64,000 nt of DNA from Ramlibacter sp. (GTDB taxonomy: Bacteria; Pseudomonadota; Gammaproteobacteria; Burkholderiales; Burkholderiaceae_C). Below the pieces are notes generated by a model. The model saw only the letters and a list, made by a program, of their open reading frames with translations, ran no database searches and was not told the DNA's origin. Both the position numbers and the translations under genes were made by a program. Location of the stretch: positions 496,001 to 560,000 of the forward strand of contig JAHBZN010000001.1 of assembly GCA_019635415.1 (NCBI GenBank), read 5' to 3'. Shown one piece after another: positions 1 through 9,082 of this stretch (position 1 is its first letter; every line of letters begins with the position of its first letter).

Positions 1-836
1 GGCACCATTTTCAAACTGAATTTGCTACCAGCACACCGCTCCATGACTGAGATGTCGATGGACTCAGCAGGGACAATCGCAAACTCCTCGTGGCCGGGTC
101 GCGTGAACTCGGCAACACCAACGCGATCGGTGCTGCGATTTGCCCATGCCGTGCGAGTGGCTCGGGCGATGTCAGGTCGGAAGTGTTCCAGTGCGGCAAG
201 CCAAACCGATGCCTTCAGCATGAACATGCCTGCATTCCAGAAATGGCCGCCTTCGACGAGATAGCGCTCCGCCACTGCCTTGGTCGGCTTCTCATGGAAG
301 GCGATCACATCGAGTGCCCGCCGACTGAGCGAGGTGGCTTCGCCGGCTTTGATGTATCCGAAACCGGTTTCAGGCCGGTCAGGCGGGACACCAAGGACGA
401 CAATGCCTCCCGAATTCGCTTCCCTGATCGCCCATTCTGTCGCCGAAAGGAATTGGTGCAACTCGGTGACCTGGTGATCAGCTGGTGTGACCACCAAAAG
501 AGGGTCAGCGCCGGTCGCCTGAGCCGCAAGAGCTGCCAGGGTCAGGGCCGGTGCTGTGTTGCGTCCCGTCGGCTCCAGCAGTACGGGGCCACACTCGATG
601 CGGGTTTCTCTAAGTTGCTCGCTCACCAGGAAACGGTGTTCCTCATTGGTGACGATGCAGGGCGGCGAAATCAGAAAGCTTTCACTGCGCAGTGCCATGA
701 CCCTTTGGACCGTATTCTGGAACAGGCTCTGATTGCCCGTAAGGCAAAGAAACTGCTTTGGGAACCCCGCGCGGGACAGTGGCCACAACCGGGTGCCAAA
801 GCCCCCACAAAGAATCACGGGAAGAATCGAAACCAT
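1..836 (-). CDS. manC: Mannose-1-phosphate guanylyltransferase, N-terminal part (runs off left edge)
   Basis: This enzyme makes GDP-mannose from mannose-1-phosphate and GTP for surface polysaccharide synthesis. The reading frame starts at the ATG whose first base is 836 and stays open for about 278 codons to the window edge, so the C-terminal part, often an isomerase domain in this family, is outside. The N-terminus carries the nucleotidyltransferase signature GGFGTRLWPLSR (about residues 10-21). An FHEKP motif and a GHFWNAGMFM stretch follow, both typical of ManC. AAGGAA lies upstream of the start. Base composition by eye is clearly less G/C-rich than the rest of the window, as is common for polysaccharide loci. 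It lies 70 bp downstream of tRNA-Leu on the same strand. The family call is firm; the pathway it serves cannot be seen. Confidence 0.9.
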   Translation of the reverse strand, partial: MVSILPVILCGGFGTRLWPLSRAGFPKQFLCLTGNQSLFQNTVQRVMALRSESFLISPPCIVTNEEHRFLVSEQLRETRIECGPVLLEPTGRNTAPALTLAALAAQATGADPLLVVTPADHQVTELHQFLSATEWAIREANSGGIVVLGVPPDRPETGFGYIKAGEATSLSRRALDVIAFHEKPTKAVAERYLVEGGHFWNAGMFMLKASVWLAALEHFRPDIARATRTAWANRSTDRVGVAEFTRPGHEEFAIVPAESIDISVMERCAGSKFSLKMV

Positions 837-905
837 GCGCTTAGGTTCCTTGACTTTGGCGCTGCGCGGGCCAAATACGGCGTGCAATTGTTGTTCGCGA
901 AACGC

Positions 906-990
906 TGGTGCCCGGGGCCGGAATCGAACCGGCACGGATTTCTCCGGGGGATTTTGAGTCCCCTGCGTCTACCAATTTCACCACCCGGGC
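906..990 (-). tRNA. tRNA-Leu (anticodon CAA)
   Basis: Read on the minus strand, the acceptor stem GCCCGGG pairs with CCCGGGC, and CCA is encoded at the 3' end. The anticodon stem GGGGA/TCCCC encloses the loop CTCAAAA, giving anticodon CAA, which reads UUG leucine codons. A variable arm and the T-loop GGTTCGATTCC are present. The 85-nucleotide length fits a class II tRNA. Its 3' end faces manC and the lower-GC DNA on the left. Confidence 0.95.
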
Positions 991-1031
991 TGGGAAGGAA
1001 GCGAGCCAGAAATTATGGCACAGTGAGGGCC

Positions 1032-1934
1032 ATGAATTACCCGACCATTGAAGACGCCATTGGAAAAACACCCTTGGTGGCGTTGCAGCGGATTGGCGCT
1101 GCGGACAACGCAAAACGTGGCAATGTGATCCTGGGCAAGCTGGAGGGCAACAATCCTGCCGGTTCGGTCAAGGACCGGCCCGCGTTGTCAATGATCAAGC
1201 GTGCCGAGGAGCGCGGTGACATCAAGCCCGGGGACACGCTCATCGAGGCCACCTCCGGAAACACCGGCATTGCACTGGCCATGGCCGCCGCCATCAAGGG
1301 CTATCGCATGGTGCTGATCATGCCCGAAGACCTGTCGGTGGAGCGCGCGCAGACCATGAAAGCGTTTGGCGCCGAACTGATGCTCACGCCCAAGAGTGGT
1401 GGCATGGAGTACGCGCGCGATCTGGCCGAGAACATGCAGCGCGAAGGCAAGGGGCGGGTGCTGGACCAGTTCGCCAACGCCGACAATCCCCGCATTCACT
1501 ATGAAACCACGGGCCCGGAAATCTGGGCCGACACGAAGGGCAGGATCACGCATTTCGTGAGTGCCATGGGCACTACTGGGACCATCACCGGTGTTTCGCG
1601 CTACCTCAAGGAAAAGAACCCGGCCATCAGGATCATTGGTGCTCAGCCGAGCGAGGGGTCGCGCATCCCCGGCATTCGCAAGTGGCCCCAGGAATACCTG
1701 CCCAAGATCTATGACTCGCAGTACGTCGACGAAATGGTCTACGTGAGCCAGGACGAGGCCGAGGAGATGTGCCGGCGCCTGGCACGAGAGGAAGGCATCT
1801 TTGCGGGCATTTCTGCGGCTGGCGCCTGCTGGGTAGCGCAGCAGATCGCCAGCCAGGTCGAAAAGGCCACTGTGGTGTTCGTGGTCTGCGATCGCGGCGA
1901 CCGGTACCTGTCCACCGGCGTGTTTCCGGCATGA
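1032..1934 (+). CDS. cysM: Cysteine synthase B (O-acetylserine sulfhydrylase B)
   Basis: This PLP-dependent enzyme condenses O-acetylserine with sulfide or thiosulfate to make cysteine or S-sulfocysteine. The 300-residue product has the PLP-lysine motif NNPAGSVKDRPA (about residues 40-51), the phosphate-binding TSGNTG loop and a second glycine-rich loop MGTTGT. The C-terminal CDRGDRYLSTG stretch is characteristic of CysM rather than CysK. The frame is open far upstream, through the tRNA, but this ATG gives the normal N-terminus MNYPTIEDAIGKTPLV and has GAGGG a few bases before it. The stop overlaps the start of the next gene (ATGA), indicating translational coupling. Confidence 0.93.
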   Translation: MNYPTIEDAIGKTPLVALQRIGAADNAKRGNVILGKLEGNNPAGSVKDRPALSMIKRAEERGDIKPGDTLIEATSGNTGIALAMAAAIKGYRMVLIMPEDLSVERAQTMKAFGAELMLTPKSGGMEYARDLAENMQREGKGRVLDQFANADNPRIHYETTGPEIWADTKGRITHFVSAMGTTGTITGVSRYLKEKNPAIRIIGAQPSEGSRIPGIRKWPQEYLPKIYDSQYVDEMVYVSQDEAEEMCRRLAREEGIFAGISAAGACWVAQQIASQVEKATVVFVVCDRGDRYLSTGVFPA

Positions 1935-2461
1935 GCACCCCGTACCAGTTCTGTCCCAGTTGCGCCACGCCGTTGCAACTGCTGGCCCAGATGGAGGATG
2001 GCGGGGAGAAGCAGCGTCTGCGTTGCCCGGCCTGCGGCTGGACGCACTGGAACAACCCCACGCCCGTGCTGGCGGCCGTGGTGCAGTACCGGGACCAGAT
2101 TCTGCTGGCGCGCAATGCAGCCTGGCCCGGGCGCATGTTCGCGCTGATCACGGGCTTCATGGAAGCGGGAGAAACACCTCAGGAAGGCATTGCGCGCGAA
2201 ATCAAGGAGGAAACCAACCTTGATGCCAGCGAGCTCAACCTCATCGGTGTCTATGACTTCCAGCGTATGAACCAGGTCATCATTGCCTACCATGCGGTGG
2301 CCGACGGAGAGGTGAGTCTGTCTCCGGAGCTGGCGGAATACAAGCTCTACGACTACGACGCCGTGAAATGCTGGCCTGCGGGCACCGGCTATGCGCTGGC
2401 TGACTGGCTTCGCTCGCGCGGGTATTCGCCCGAGTTCGTCGAACTGCCCAGGCGCGGCTGA
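1931..2461 (+). CDS. Zinc-ribbon Nudix hydrolase (NADH pyrophosphatase-like)
   Basis: This is a predicted nucleoside-diphosphate hydrolase of 176 residues. The N-terminus has a zinc ribbon with two CxxC pairs (FCPSC near residue 7 and RCPACG near residue 30). A Nudix domain follows, with the box GFMEAGETPQEGIAREIKEE then TNLD. The residue normally glycine after EE-x is asparagine here, while the metal-binding glutamates are kept. The domain order resembles NudC but the protein is much shorter. The ATG overlaps the cysM stop by four bases, and no other start gives the complete zinc ribbon without running into cysM. The substrate cannot be told from sequence. Confidence 0.82.
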   Translation: MSTPYQFCPSCATPLQLLAQMEDGGEKQRLRCPACGWTHWNNPTPVLAAVVQYRDQILLARNAAWPGRMFALITGFMEAGETPQEGIAREIKEETNLDASELNLIGVYDFQRMNQVIIAYHAVADGEVSLSPELAEYKLYDYDAVKCWPAGTGYALADWLRSRGYSPEFVELPRRG

Positions 2462-2490
2462 TTAAAATCGGGCACCCTCAAGGATTTCTG

Positions 2491-2718
2491 ATGAACATCG
2501 ACAAAGAACTCGATACCCGCGGGCTGAACTGCCCGCTGCCGATCCTCAAGGCCAAAAAGGCCCTGACCGACATGACGACCGGTCAGCTCCTTCGGGTGGT
2601 CGCCACGGATGCGGGCTCGGTTCGCGATTTTCAGGCCTTTGCCAAACAGACCGGCAACGAATTGGTGGAGCAGCAGAACGCGGGAACCGACTTCATTCAC
2701 GTGTTGCGCCGTCGCTGA
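2491..2718 (+). CDS. TusA/SirA-family sulfurtransferase
   Basis: This 75-residue protein has the compact TusA fold signature: an N-terminal DTRGLNCPLPILKAKKAL with the sulfur-accepting cysteine in the CPxP motif (about residue 13), then a beta-alpha segment ending in FIHVLRRR. TusA-type proteins carry persulfide sulfur to acceptors, for example in tRNA thiolation. The gene lies 29 bp after the Nudix gene and in the same direction as cysM, so a sulfur-metabolism setting is plausible. AAGGATTTCTG precedes the ATG. Whether it is TusA itself or a paralogue cannot be settled from sequence. It converges with galU, leaving only 15 bp between the stops. Confidence 0.85.
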   Translation: MNIDKELDTRGLNCPLPILKAKKALTDMTTGQLLRVVATDAGSVRDFQAFAKQTGNELVEQQNAGTDFIHVLRRR

Positions 2719-2733
2719 GCCCCGGCGATCACG

Positions 2734-3627
2734 TCAGTCCGGAATCGGCAGGCCCCTCAGATAAGTCCTGAAGTGTTCGCCCACCTCCGGGTGTTTCAGG
2801 GCGAATTCCACTGTGGCTTCCAGGAAGCCTTCCTTGCTGCCACAGTCAAACCGCTTGCCTTCGTAGAGCAGCGCATGAACGCCCTCCGTGGCGATGAGCC
2901 CTGCAATGCCATCGGTGAGCTGAATTTCGCCACCCGCGCCGCGGGGCTGGTTGCGGATCAGATCGAACACGCCGGGCGTGAGAATGTACCGCCCCGCCAC
3001 ACCCATGCGCGAGGGTGCGTTTTCGGGCGAGGGCTTCTCCACCATCTGGCGAACCTTGATGAGATGGGGCGTCACACTGTCCCCTGCCACGATGCCGTAG
3101 CGGCGCACCTGGTCCTGGGGGACCTCTTGCACGGCTAACAAAGATGTCCCGAGCTGCGCGAAGGCTGTGACCATTTGTGTCAGAACCCCGGGGCCTTCCG
3201 CCGTGCCTGTCATGAGGTCATCCGCCAGCAGGACGGCAAAGGGGCTCTGGCCCACCAGATGTTCGGCGCACAGCACGGCATGGCCCAGACCCAGTGAACG
3301 GGGCTGCCGTACATAGGAACACACCATGTCCTCGGGGGAGAGCGTCTGGACCAGGCTCAGCAGTTCGTGCTTGTGGCTGGCCTCGAGTTCGGTTTCCAGC
3401 TCGTACGCGGTGTCGAAATGGTCCTCAATGGCACGCTTATTGCGGCCAGTCACGAAAATCATGTGGCGGATGCCGGCGGCATAAGCCTCCTCCACCGCAT
3501 ACTGAATCAGCGGGCGATCTACGATTGGTAACATTTCTTTCGGCTGGGCTTTGGTGGCAGGCAGAAAGCGGGTTCCAAGCCCTGCGACAGGGAAGACGGC
3601 CTTGCTGATTCTTGTGACTTTATTCAT
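2734..3627 (-). CDS. galU: UTP-glucose-1-phosphate uridylyltransferase
   Basis: This enzyme makes UDP-glucose, a precursor for lipopolysaccharide, capsule and trehalose or glucan pathways. The 297-residue length is normal. The N-terminal nucleotide-binding signature [20 protein letters not shown] is intact (about residues 14-33). LADDLM (metal-binding aspartates), VEKP and the [14 protein letters not shown] segment near the C-terminus are all present. The ATG is followed by the usual [17 protein letters not shown]-terminus. It stands alone, with about 115 bp of upstream DNA shared with the divergent dehydrogenase-like gene. Together with manC it shows sugar-nucleotide supply at this end of the window. 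Confidence 0.95.
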   Translation of the reverse strand: MNKVTRISKAVFPVAGLGTRFLPATKAQPKEMLPIVDRPLIQYAVEEAYAAGIRHMIFVTGRNKRAIEDHFDTAYELETELEASHKHELLSLVQTLSPEDMVCSYVRQPRSLGLGHAVLCAEHLVGQSPFAVLLADDLMTGTAEGPGVLTQMVTAFAQLGTSLLAVQEVPQDQVRRYGIVAGDSVTPHLIKVRQMVEKPSPENAPSRMGVAGRYILTPGVFDLIRNQPRGAGGEIQLTDGIAGLIATEGVHALLYEGKRFDCGSKEGFLEATVEFALKHPEVGEHFRTYLRGLPIPD

Positions 3628-3741
3628 GGACGGGGTTGGGGATTCTCGCTAAAGTGTGGCCCCATTGAAACAATCAGTAAGCAAACACTTCAGCTTCTGA
3701 CGAGACACCGAGGGCCGAGTTGGAAAAAGGGACCAAACAGG

Positions 3742-4755
3742 GTGGACATCTTACTTCTTGAGCGACTGGTACCGGAAGCGTTGGCGTGGCTCGAGTCCCG
3801 TCACGCGGTCGAATACCGTCCCGAGTTGGCCACCGATCCGTCCGCGCTGCGCAAAATGGCCTACCGCGCCGAGGCGCTGGTGTTGCCGCGCAAAGTCGTG
3901 GTCACCAAGGAATTCCTTGATTTTGCTCCCCGCCTGCGCGCCATTGCGCGCATGCACGTGAGCACCGACAACACCGATCTCGAAGCCTGCCGCGACCGCG
4001 GTGTCAAGGTGATCCAGGCCACCACCGCCAATGTGCGCTCCAATGCGGAATACCTGCTGGCCAGCCTGTTGCTGTTGTACCGGCGCGGCATCGGTTCCGC
4101 GCTCATCGGCGATCGCCACGCCGATATCCGGTTGGGCCGCGAGCTCAATGGCAGCGTGGTCGGCATCTTCGGCCTGTCGTCCACCGCGCATGCGTTGGCC
4201 ATGATGCTGCACTCCCTGGGCGCCAAACTGATCGGTTACGACCCGGCGGTTCACCACACCGCGCCCATTTGGCAGCGCCTGCAGGTCAAGCCCGTGGGGC
4301 TGTCGGACCTCATGGCCCAGGCCGATGCCATGGCCGTGCAGGTGATGTACGCGTCGCGCTACAAGGGCTTCATCAATGACAAGGTGCTCGCGCACTGCAA
4401 GCCGGGCCAGCTGTGGGTGGGGACGAGCCGCACCGCGCTGTTCGACGACGCGGCGCTGGCCAGCGCGCTCACCGACGGGCGGATCGAAGCCTGTGTGCTG
4501 GATGGCGCCGAAGCGGGCTTTGCCTCGCGCGGCACCCCTTTGCATGACCTGGACAATCTGTTCCTCACGCCGCGCATTGGTTCGCACACGCGTGAGTCAC
4601 GGCTGCGCGCCAGCTGGTATGTGGCCCACCGCATCCACGAGGCCCTCACCGTCACGCGCAGCAGCGGGCTCGATTCGCTCACCAGCGCGCCCATGGTGCT
4701 CGAGCCGGCGGGCGTCCCGCCGGAGCCCACCGAGCCCCAATTCATCATTCGCTGA
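3742..4755 (+). CDS. D-isomer 2-hydroxyacid dehydrogenase-like protein with altered key residues
   Basis: The 337-residue protein has the two-domain layout of D-2-hydroxyacid (phosphoglycerate-type) dehydrogenases. The substrate domain contains ARMHVSTDNTDLEACRDRGVKVIQATTAN, here split by eye into two segments of the usual DNID-like region. A Rossmann domain begins near residue 135. Several diagnostic positions differ. The nucleotide loop reads GIFGLSSTAHALA instead of GxGxxG. The segment that normally reads TPHI with the catalytic histidine reads LTPRIGSH, placing arginine there. The catalytic arginine (TSRTALFD) and an acidic residue (DGAEAGF) remain. It begins with GTG. Dehydrogenase activity is therefore doubtful; a ligand-binding or altered catalytic role is possible. 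Confidence 0.75.
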   Translation: MDILLLERLVPEALAWLESRHAVEYRPELATDPSALRKMAYRAEALVLPRKVVVTKEFLDFAPRLRAIARMHVSTDNTDLEACRDRGVKVIQATTANVRSNAEYLLASLLLLYRRGIGSALIGDRHADIRLGRELNGSVVGIFGLSSTAHALAMMLHSLGAKLIGYDPAVHHTAPIWQRLQVKPVGLSDLMAQADAMAVQVMYASRYKGFINDKVLAHCKPGQLWVGTSRTALFDDAALASALTDGRIEACVLDGAEAGFASRGTPLHDLDNLFLTPRIGSHTRESRLRASWYVAHRIHEALTVTRSSGLDSLTSAPMVLEPAGVPPEPTEPQFIIR

Positions 4756-4818
4756 CCCAATCAGCCTGTAGCCCTCGCCCAGTGGTTATTGTTTGCTATT
4801 GAATCCATAGCAAACCGG
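4754..4818 (-). repeat. Interspersed repeat, copy 1
   Basis: Read on the minus strand this shows the family pattern: a hairpin head (TTTGCTATGGATTCAATAGC), a short spacer, then GCGAGGGCTACAGGCTGATT. It fills the gap between the dehydrogenase-like gene and valS and touches the former's stop codon. Seven further copies are listed below. Confidence 0.75.
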
Positions 4819-4841
4819 GCGCCAGGTTGGCCAGAAGGGTC

Positions 4842-7724
4842 TTATTCCAGCCGTTGCAGCTGGTCGCGTAATTTGACCAGGGTGGCGGTGAAGACTGCCA
4901 CGCGGGCGCGCTCCTGCTCGATGACCGCCGGGGGCGCCTTGGCCACGAACGCCTCGTTGGCCAGCTTGCCATGGGCCTTGGCGATTTCACCCTCCAGCCG
5001 TGCGGCTTCCTTGCCCAGGCGTGCCTTTTCCGCGGCCACGTCGATTTCCATGTGCAGGCACAGTCGAGCCTCCCCGACCACGGCGACGGCCGCTGCTTTG
5101 GCCGCCGCGGCCCAGGCGGCTTCGTCCTCGAACACCTTGACCTCGCTGAGCTTGGCCAGCGCCTGCAGCACGCTGGCGCTGTCGCGCAGGAAGGCTGCGT
5201 CCCCCAGCGCGTAAAGAGGCAGCCGCGTGGCTGGGGACACGTTCATCTCGCCGCGCAGGTTGCGGCAGGCGTCCACCAGTGCCTTGAGCTTGGCGACATG
5301 GGCGATCGCCGCCTCGTCGATTTTCTGGGGTTGGGCCTCGGGGTAGCGCGCGATACTGACCGAGGGACCGGGCAGGCCGGCGACGACCGACACCTTCTGC
5401 CAGAGCTCCTCGGTAATGAACGGAATCACCGGGTGTGCCAGGCGCAGGATGGCTTCCAGGGTGCGGATCAGCGTGCGGCGCGTGGCGCGTTGCTGAGATT
5501 CCCCACCAGTCTGGATCTGCACCTTGGCGATCTCCAGGTACCAGTCGCAGAACTCGTTCCACACGAAGTCGTAGAGGGCGTTGGCCACGTTGTCCAGCCG
5601 GTACTCGGCAAAGCCGCGCGCCACCTCGGCTTCCACCTGTTGCAGCACCGAGGAGATCCAGCGGTCGGCCTGGCTGAACTGCATGTAGCCGTGGAAGGGG
5701 CCGCCGGGTTGGCACTCGGCCTTGGTGTGCTCCTTCAGGCCGCAGTCCTGGCCTTCGCAGTTCATCAGCACGAAGCGCGTGGCGTTCCAGAGCTTGTTGC
5801 AGAAGTTGCGGTAGCCCTCGCAACGCTTGCTGTCGAAGTTGATGCTGCGGCCCAGCGATGCCAGCGCGGCAAAGGTGAAGCGCAGTGCGTCAGCGCCGTA
5901 TGCCGGAATGCCGTCGGGAAACTCCTTTTGCGTGTTCTTGCGCACCTGCGGCGCGGTCTCGGGCTTGCGCAGGCCCTGGGTGCGCTTGTCCAGCAGCGGA
6001 GCCAGCGCGATGCCGTCGATCAGGTCCACGGGGTCCAGCACATTGCCCTCGGACTTGCTCATCTTCTTGCCCTGCGCGTCGCGCACCAGGCCGTGGATGT
6101 ACACATGTCGGAACGGCACGCGGCCGGTGAAGTGCGTGGTCATCATGATCATCCGGGCCACCCAGAAGAAGATGATGTCGTAGCCCGTCACCAGGACGGA
6201 CGAGGGCAGATAGAGGTTGTAGTCGTCGGTGTCCGCGTCGCCCTGGTTCGGCCAGCCCATGGTGCTGAATGGCACCAGGGCGGAGGAGTACCAGGTGTCC
6301 AGCACGTCCTCGTCGCGGCGCAGGGTCTTGCCCGGGGCCCTGGCCTGGGCCTCGGCTTCATTGCGGGCCACGATCACGTTGCCGTCTTCGTCATACCAGG
6401 CGGGGATTTGATGCCCCCACCACAACTGGCGCGAGATGCACCAGTCCTGGATATTGTTCATCCACTGGTTGTAGGTGTTGACCCAGTTCTCGGGCACGAA
6501 CTGCACGTCGCCACTGGCGACCGCATCGATGGCCTTTTGCGCGATGCTCTTGCCGGTCGGGTCCTGCTCGCTCACCTTGCTCATGGCCACGAACCACTGG
6601 TCGGTCAGCATCGGCTCGACCACCTGGCCGGTGCGGGTGCAGATGGGCACCATGAGCTTGTGCTTCCTGGTCTCGACCAGCGCACCCGAGGCTTCGAGGT
6701 CCGCGACGATGGCCTTGCGGGCCACGAAGCGATCCATGCCCCGGTATTTCTCGGGGGCGTTGTCGTTGATCGCGGCCTGCAGCGTGAGCACGACGATCAT
6801 GGGCAACTGGTGGCGCTGCCCCACGGCGTAGTCGTTGGGGTCGTGCGCGGGCGTGACCTTGACCACGCCGGTGCCAAAGGCCCTGTCCACATAATCGTCT
6901 GCGATCACCGGAATCTCGCGGCCCACCAGCGGCAGCGTCGCGGTCTTCCCGATGAGATGGGTGTAGCGCTCGTCTTCGGGGTGGACCATCAGGGCGACGT
7001 CGCCCAGCATGGTTTCGGGCCGCGTGGTGGCCACCGTCAGGCTGCCGCTTCCGTCCGTGAGCGGATAGGCGATGTGCCACAGTGACCCGTCCTTCTCCTC
7101 ACTCTCCACTTCCAGGTCCGACACGGCGGACTGCAGCTTCGGGTCCCAGTTGACCAGGCGCTTGCCGCGGTAGATCAGGCCCTGCTCGTACAGGCGCACA
7201 AAGGTTTCCGTCACCACACCCGAGAGCTTCTCGTCCATGGTGAAGTACTCGTGGCCCCAGTCCACGCTGGCGCCCATGCGCCGCATCTGCGTGGTGATGG
7301 TGTTGCCCGACTTCTCCTTCCACTCCCACACGCGCGCGACGAAGTTCTTGCGCCCCAGGTCATGGCGGCTCTGTCCCTGGTCCTGCAACTGGCGCTCCAC
7401 CACGATCTGGGTCGCAATGCCGGCGTGATCGGTGCCGGGCACCCACAGGGTGTTGTGTCCACGCATGCGGTGATAGCGCGTCAGGCTGTCCATGATGGTC
7501 TGGTTGAACGCATGGCCCATGTGCAGCGTGCCCGTGACGTTGGGCGGCGGTAGCTGGATGGAGAAGCCCGGCTCGCCGGCCTGGGGCTGGCCCGTGCCAC
7601 GGTGCCCGGCGGCTGCATAGCCGCGCTTTTCCCATTCCGGGCCCCAATGCGCCTCAATGGCGGCGGGCTCGAACGATTTGGACAGGCTTTCAAGGCCGGG
7701 CTGCTGGGGCGTGGGTACGGTCAT
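4842..7724 (-). CDS. valS: Valyl-tRNA synthetase
   Basis: This class I aminoacyl-tRNA synthetase charges tRNA-Val. The 960-residue protein has [16 protein letters not shown], with the HIGH-type signature HMGH at residues 68-71, and the KMSKS loop in [14 protein letters not shown] in the central part. The [10 protein letters not shown] catalytic-core motif and an editing (CP1) domain with [10 protein letters not shown] are also present. The C-terminal segment is alpha-helical with a coiled-coil arm rich in Ala, Lys and Glu (about residues 890-960), as in other ValRS proteins. Length and start match the family. It lies downstream of the metallo-hydrolase gene but is separated from it by a terminator-like hairpin. 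Confidence 0.97.
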   Translation of the reverse strand: MTVPTPQQPGLESLSKSFEPAAIEAHWGPEWEKRGYAAAGHRGTGQPQAGEPGFSIQLPPPNVTGTLHMGHAFNQTIMDSLTRYHRMRGHNTLWVPGTDHAGIATQIVVERQLQDQGQSRHDLGRKNFVARVWEWKEKSGNTITTQMRRMGASVDWGHEYFTMDEKLSGVVTETFVRLYEQGLIYRGKRLVNWDPKLQSAVSDLEVESEEKDGSLWHIAYPLTDGSGSLTVATTRPETMLGDVALMVHPEDERYTHLIGKTATLPLVGREIPVIADDYVDRAFGTGVVKVTPAHDPNDYAVGQRHQLPMIVVLTLQAAINDNAPEKYRGMDRFVARKAIVADLEASGALVETRKHKLMVPICTRTGQVVEPMLTDQWFVAMSKVSEQDPTGKSIAQKAIDAVASGDVQFVPENWVNTYNQWMNNIQDWCISRQLWWGHQIPAWYDEDGNVIVARNEAEAQARAPGKTLRRDEDVLDTWYSSALVPFSTMGWPNQGDADTDDYNLYLPSSVLVTGYDIIFFWVARMIMMTTHFTGRVPFRHVYIHGLVRDAQGKKMSKSEGNVLDPVDLIDGIALAPLLDKRTQGLRKPETAPQVRKNTQKEFPDGIPAYGADALRFTFAALASLGRSINFDSKRCEGYRNFCNKLWNATRFVLMNCEGQDCGLKEHTKAECQPGGPFHGYMQFSQADRWISSVLQQVEAEVARGFAEYRLDNVANALYDFVWNEFCDWYLEIAKVQIQTGGESQQRATRRTLIRTLEAILRLAHPVIPFITEELWQKVSVVAGLPGPSVSIARYPEAQPQKIDEAAIAHVAKLKALVDACRNLRGEMNVSPATRLPLYALGDAAFLRDSASVLQALAKLSEVKVFEDEAAWAAAAKAAAVAVVGEARLCLHMEIDVAAEKARLGKEAARLEGEIAKAHGKLANEAFVAKAPPAVIEQERARVAVFTATLVKLRDQLQRLE

Positions 7725-7739
7725 GTGGGTGTCTGGATG

Positions 7740-7767
7740 AAAAACGGCACCCCGCAGGATGCCGTTT
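7740..7767 (-). terminator. Rho-independent terminator after the metallo-hydrolase gene
   Basis: Arms AAACGGCA and TGCCGTTT form a perfect 8-bp stem with a 10-nt loop. On the minus strand the stem is followed by further T residues. It lies between the stop of the MBL gene and the start of valS, so it should end the operon starting at 11424. Confidence 0.75.
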
Positions 7768-7821
7768 GGTCGTCAGGTGGTGCTGGGCCGATTTTATTCG
7801 ACGTCAGCCGCATCGGCCCGG

Positions 7822-8796
7822 TCAGGGCAGGGGCGCGTAGTTCACGGGTAGCCAGGCGTAGCCGCCACCCTGCTTGCGCACGTGGCCCAGGCCGGGGAAT
7901 GACAGGTGTGCGCCGGCCACCAGGTAACCATGCCGCGCTGCGTCGGCATAGGCCTTGACGCGCTGCTTGGCGGCCTGCTTGGAGTCCGTGTCGAACTGGA
8001 TCGTGACCGAGGGGTGGGCAAACTGCACCGCGGCCACGTGCATCAGGTCACCCCAGATGACCAGTTTCTGGCCCTTGCTCTCGACCATGTACACGCTGTG
8101 CCCCGCGGTGTGGCCCGGGGTCGCGATCGACTTGATGCCGGACACCAGGTCCGTATCGCCTTCAAAGGGCTTGAACTTGCCCGCCTGCACATAGGGGTTG
8201 AGCGAAGCCATCGCGCCCTGGAAGAAGCCCTTGGCCTCCTTGGGCGCCTTGTCCATGTTCTCCTGGCTGAGCCAGAAGTCGGCGTCGTGCTTGTCGGCGC
8301 GCACCACGGCGTTCGGGAAGGCGAGCTTGTCGCCGGCCATGAGTCCGCCGACGTGATCCGGGTGCATGTGGGTGATGTAGACCTCATCCACCTGCTCGGG
8401 CTGGTAGCCCGACGCCTTCAGGTTGGCCAGCAGCTTGCCCAGCGTGGGGCCGAACAGGCTGGCGGCGCCGGTATCGATCAGCACCAGCTTTTCGCCGGTA
8501 TTGATGAGGTAGCCGTTGACCGAGGTGTCCAGTGGCGTCTTCAGGTAGGCGCGGGCCAGGATTTTTTCGACCTTGGCCGGCGTGGTTCGGGTCAGCAACT
8601 TCTCTACCGGCAGGGCGACGGTGCCGTCCGAAAGGGCCGTGACCTCGAAGTCGCCGAGCATCACGCGATAGAACCCGGGGGCCGAAGTCTTGGCCATGGG
8701 GGCCGCCGCCTCGGCGACGGGGCTGAACAACAGGCCGGCCGCGCCGGTGGTGAGCAGGGCCAGCGTGGTGGCACGAAGTAGTCTGGAAACTTTCAT
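7822..8796 (-). CDS. Exported MBL-fold metallo-hydrolase
   Basis: This 324-residue protein starts at an ATG with AAGGAGAT upstream and a clear signal peptide (MKVSRLLRATTLALLTTGAAGLL, then VAEAAA). The metallo-beta-lactamase motif THMHPDHVGGL near residue 130 supplies the first zinc ligands. Further ligands appear as TPGHTAGH and in WGDLMH. The closest recognisable group is the periplasmic lactonase-like or quinoprotein-linked MBL hydrolases, but the substrate cannot be assigned. It is the last gene of a minus-strand run with the FAD monooxygenase, after a 97-bp gap, and may act on a product or toxic intermediate of that pathway; this is inference. Confidence 0.85.
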   Translation of the reverse strand: MKVSRLLRATTLALLTTGAAGLLFSPVAEAAAPMAKTSAPGFYRVMLGDFEVTALSDGTVALPVEKLLTRTTPAKVEKILARAYLKTPLDTSVNGYLINTGEKLVLIDTGAASLFGPTLGKLLANLKASGYQPEQVDEVYITHMHPDHVGGLMAGDKLAFPNAVVRADKHDADFWLSQENMDKAPKEAKGFFQGAMASLNPYVQAGKFKPFEGDTDLVSGIKSIATPGHTAGHSVYMVESKGQKLVIWGDLMHVAAVQFAHPSVTIQFDTDSKQAAKQRVKAYADAARHGYLVAGAHLSFPGLGHVRKQGGGYAWLPVNYAPLP

Positions 8797-8893
8797 GGCA
8801 TCTCCTTGAATGTGTCGGGTGCGGAAGAAGCCGCACTCTAAACCCATTCGCGGCCGGCTGCTGGCCGCCGGTCCGGGATGCCGGGCCCCCGGC

Positions 8894-9082
8894 TCAGGGC
8901 GGGGCTGTCTGGGCGGCGGCGAGGCAATCGGCCAGCACCCGGCTGTCGCCGACCTGGTTGGCCAGCAGCAGGATGAGCCGGGCGTTGAGCAGCTCGGATT
9001 GCTCGCGCGTCAGGCCCTCGTGCGCGTCCAGCAGTTGTTCGTAGAACGTGTCGGCGTCCTGCAGGTGGAGGGTGGTTTTCAT
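8894..9082 (-). CDS. DUF2783-like small protein
   Basis: This 62-residue protein begins MKTTLHLQDADTFYEQLL and contains HEGLTREQSELLNARLIL followed by LLANQVGDSRVL, which I recognise as the DUF2783 pattern. Its start overlaps the stop of the FAD monooxygenase gene by four bases (ATGA), so the two are almost certainly translated together. Proteins of this family are typically found beside FAD-dependent aromatic hydroxylases, but their role is not established. It is predicted to be all alpha-helical with no signal or membrane segment. A subunit, stabilising or regulatory role for the oxygenase is my inference. Confidence 0.75.
   Translation of the reverse strand: MKTTLHLQDADTFYEQLLDAHEGLTREQSELLNARLILLLANQVGDSRVLADCLAAAQTAPP

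Noticed and set aside
90..1934. A 614-codon open frame covering tRNA-Leu and cysM
   Set aside because: Only the part from 1032 has cysteine synthase sequence. The upstream part runs antisense to manC and through the tRNA.
4971..7085. A 704-codon plus-strand frame antisense to valS
   Set aside because: Composition is His/Gly/Val-rich shadow sequence with no motif; valS on the other strand is certain.
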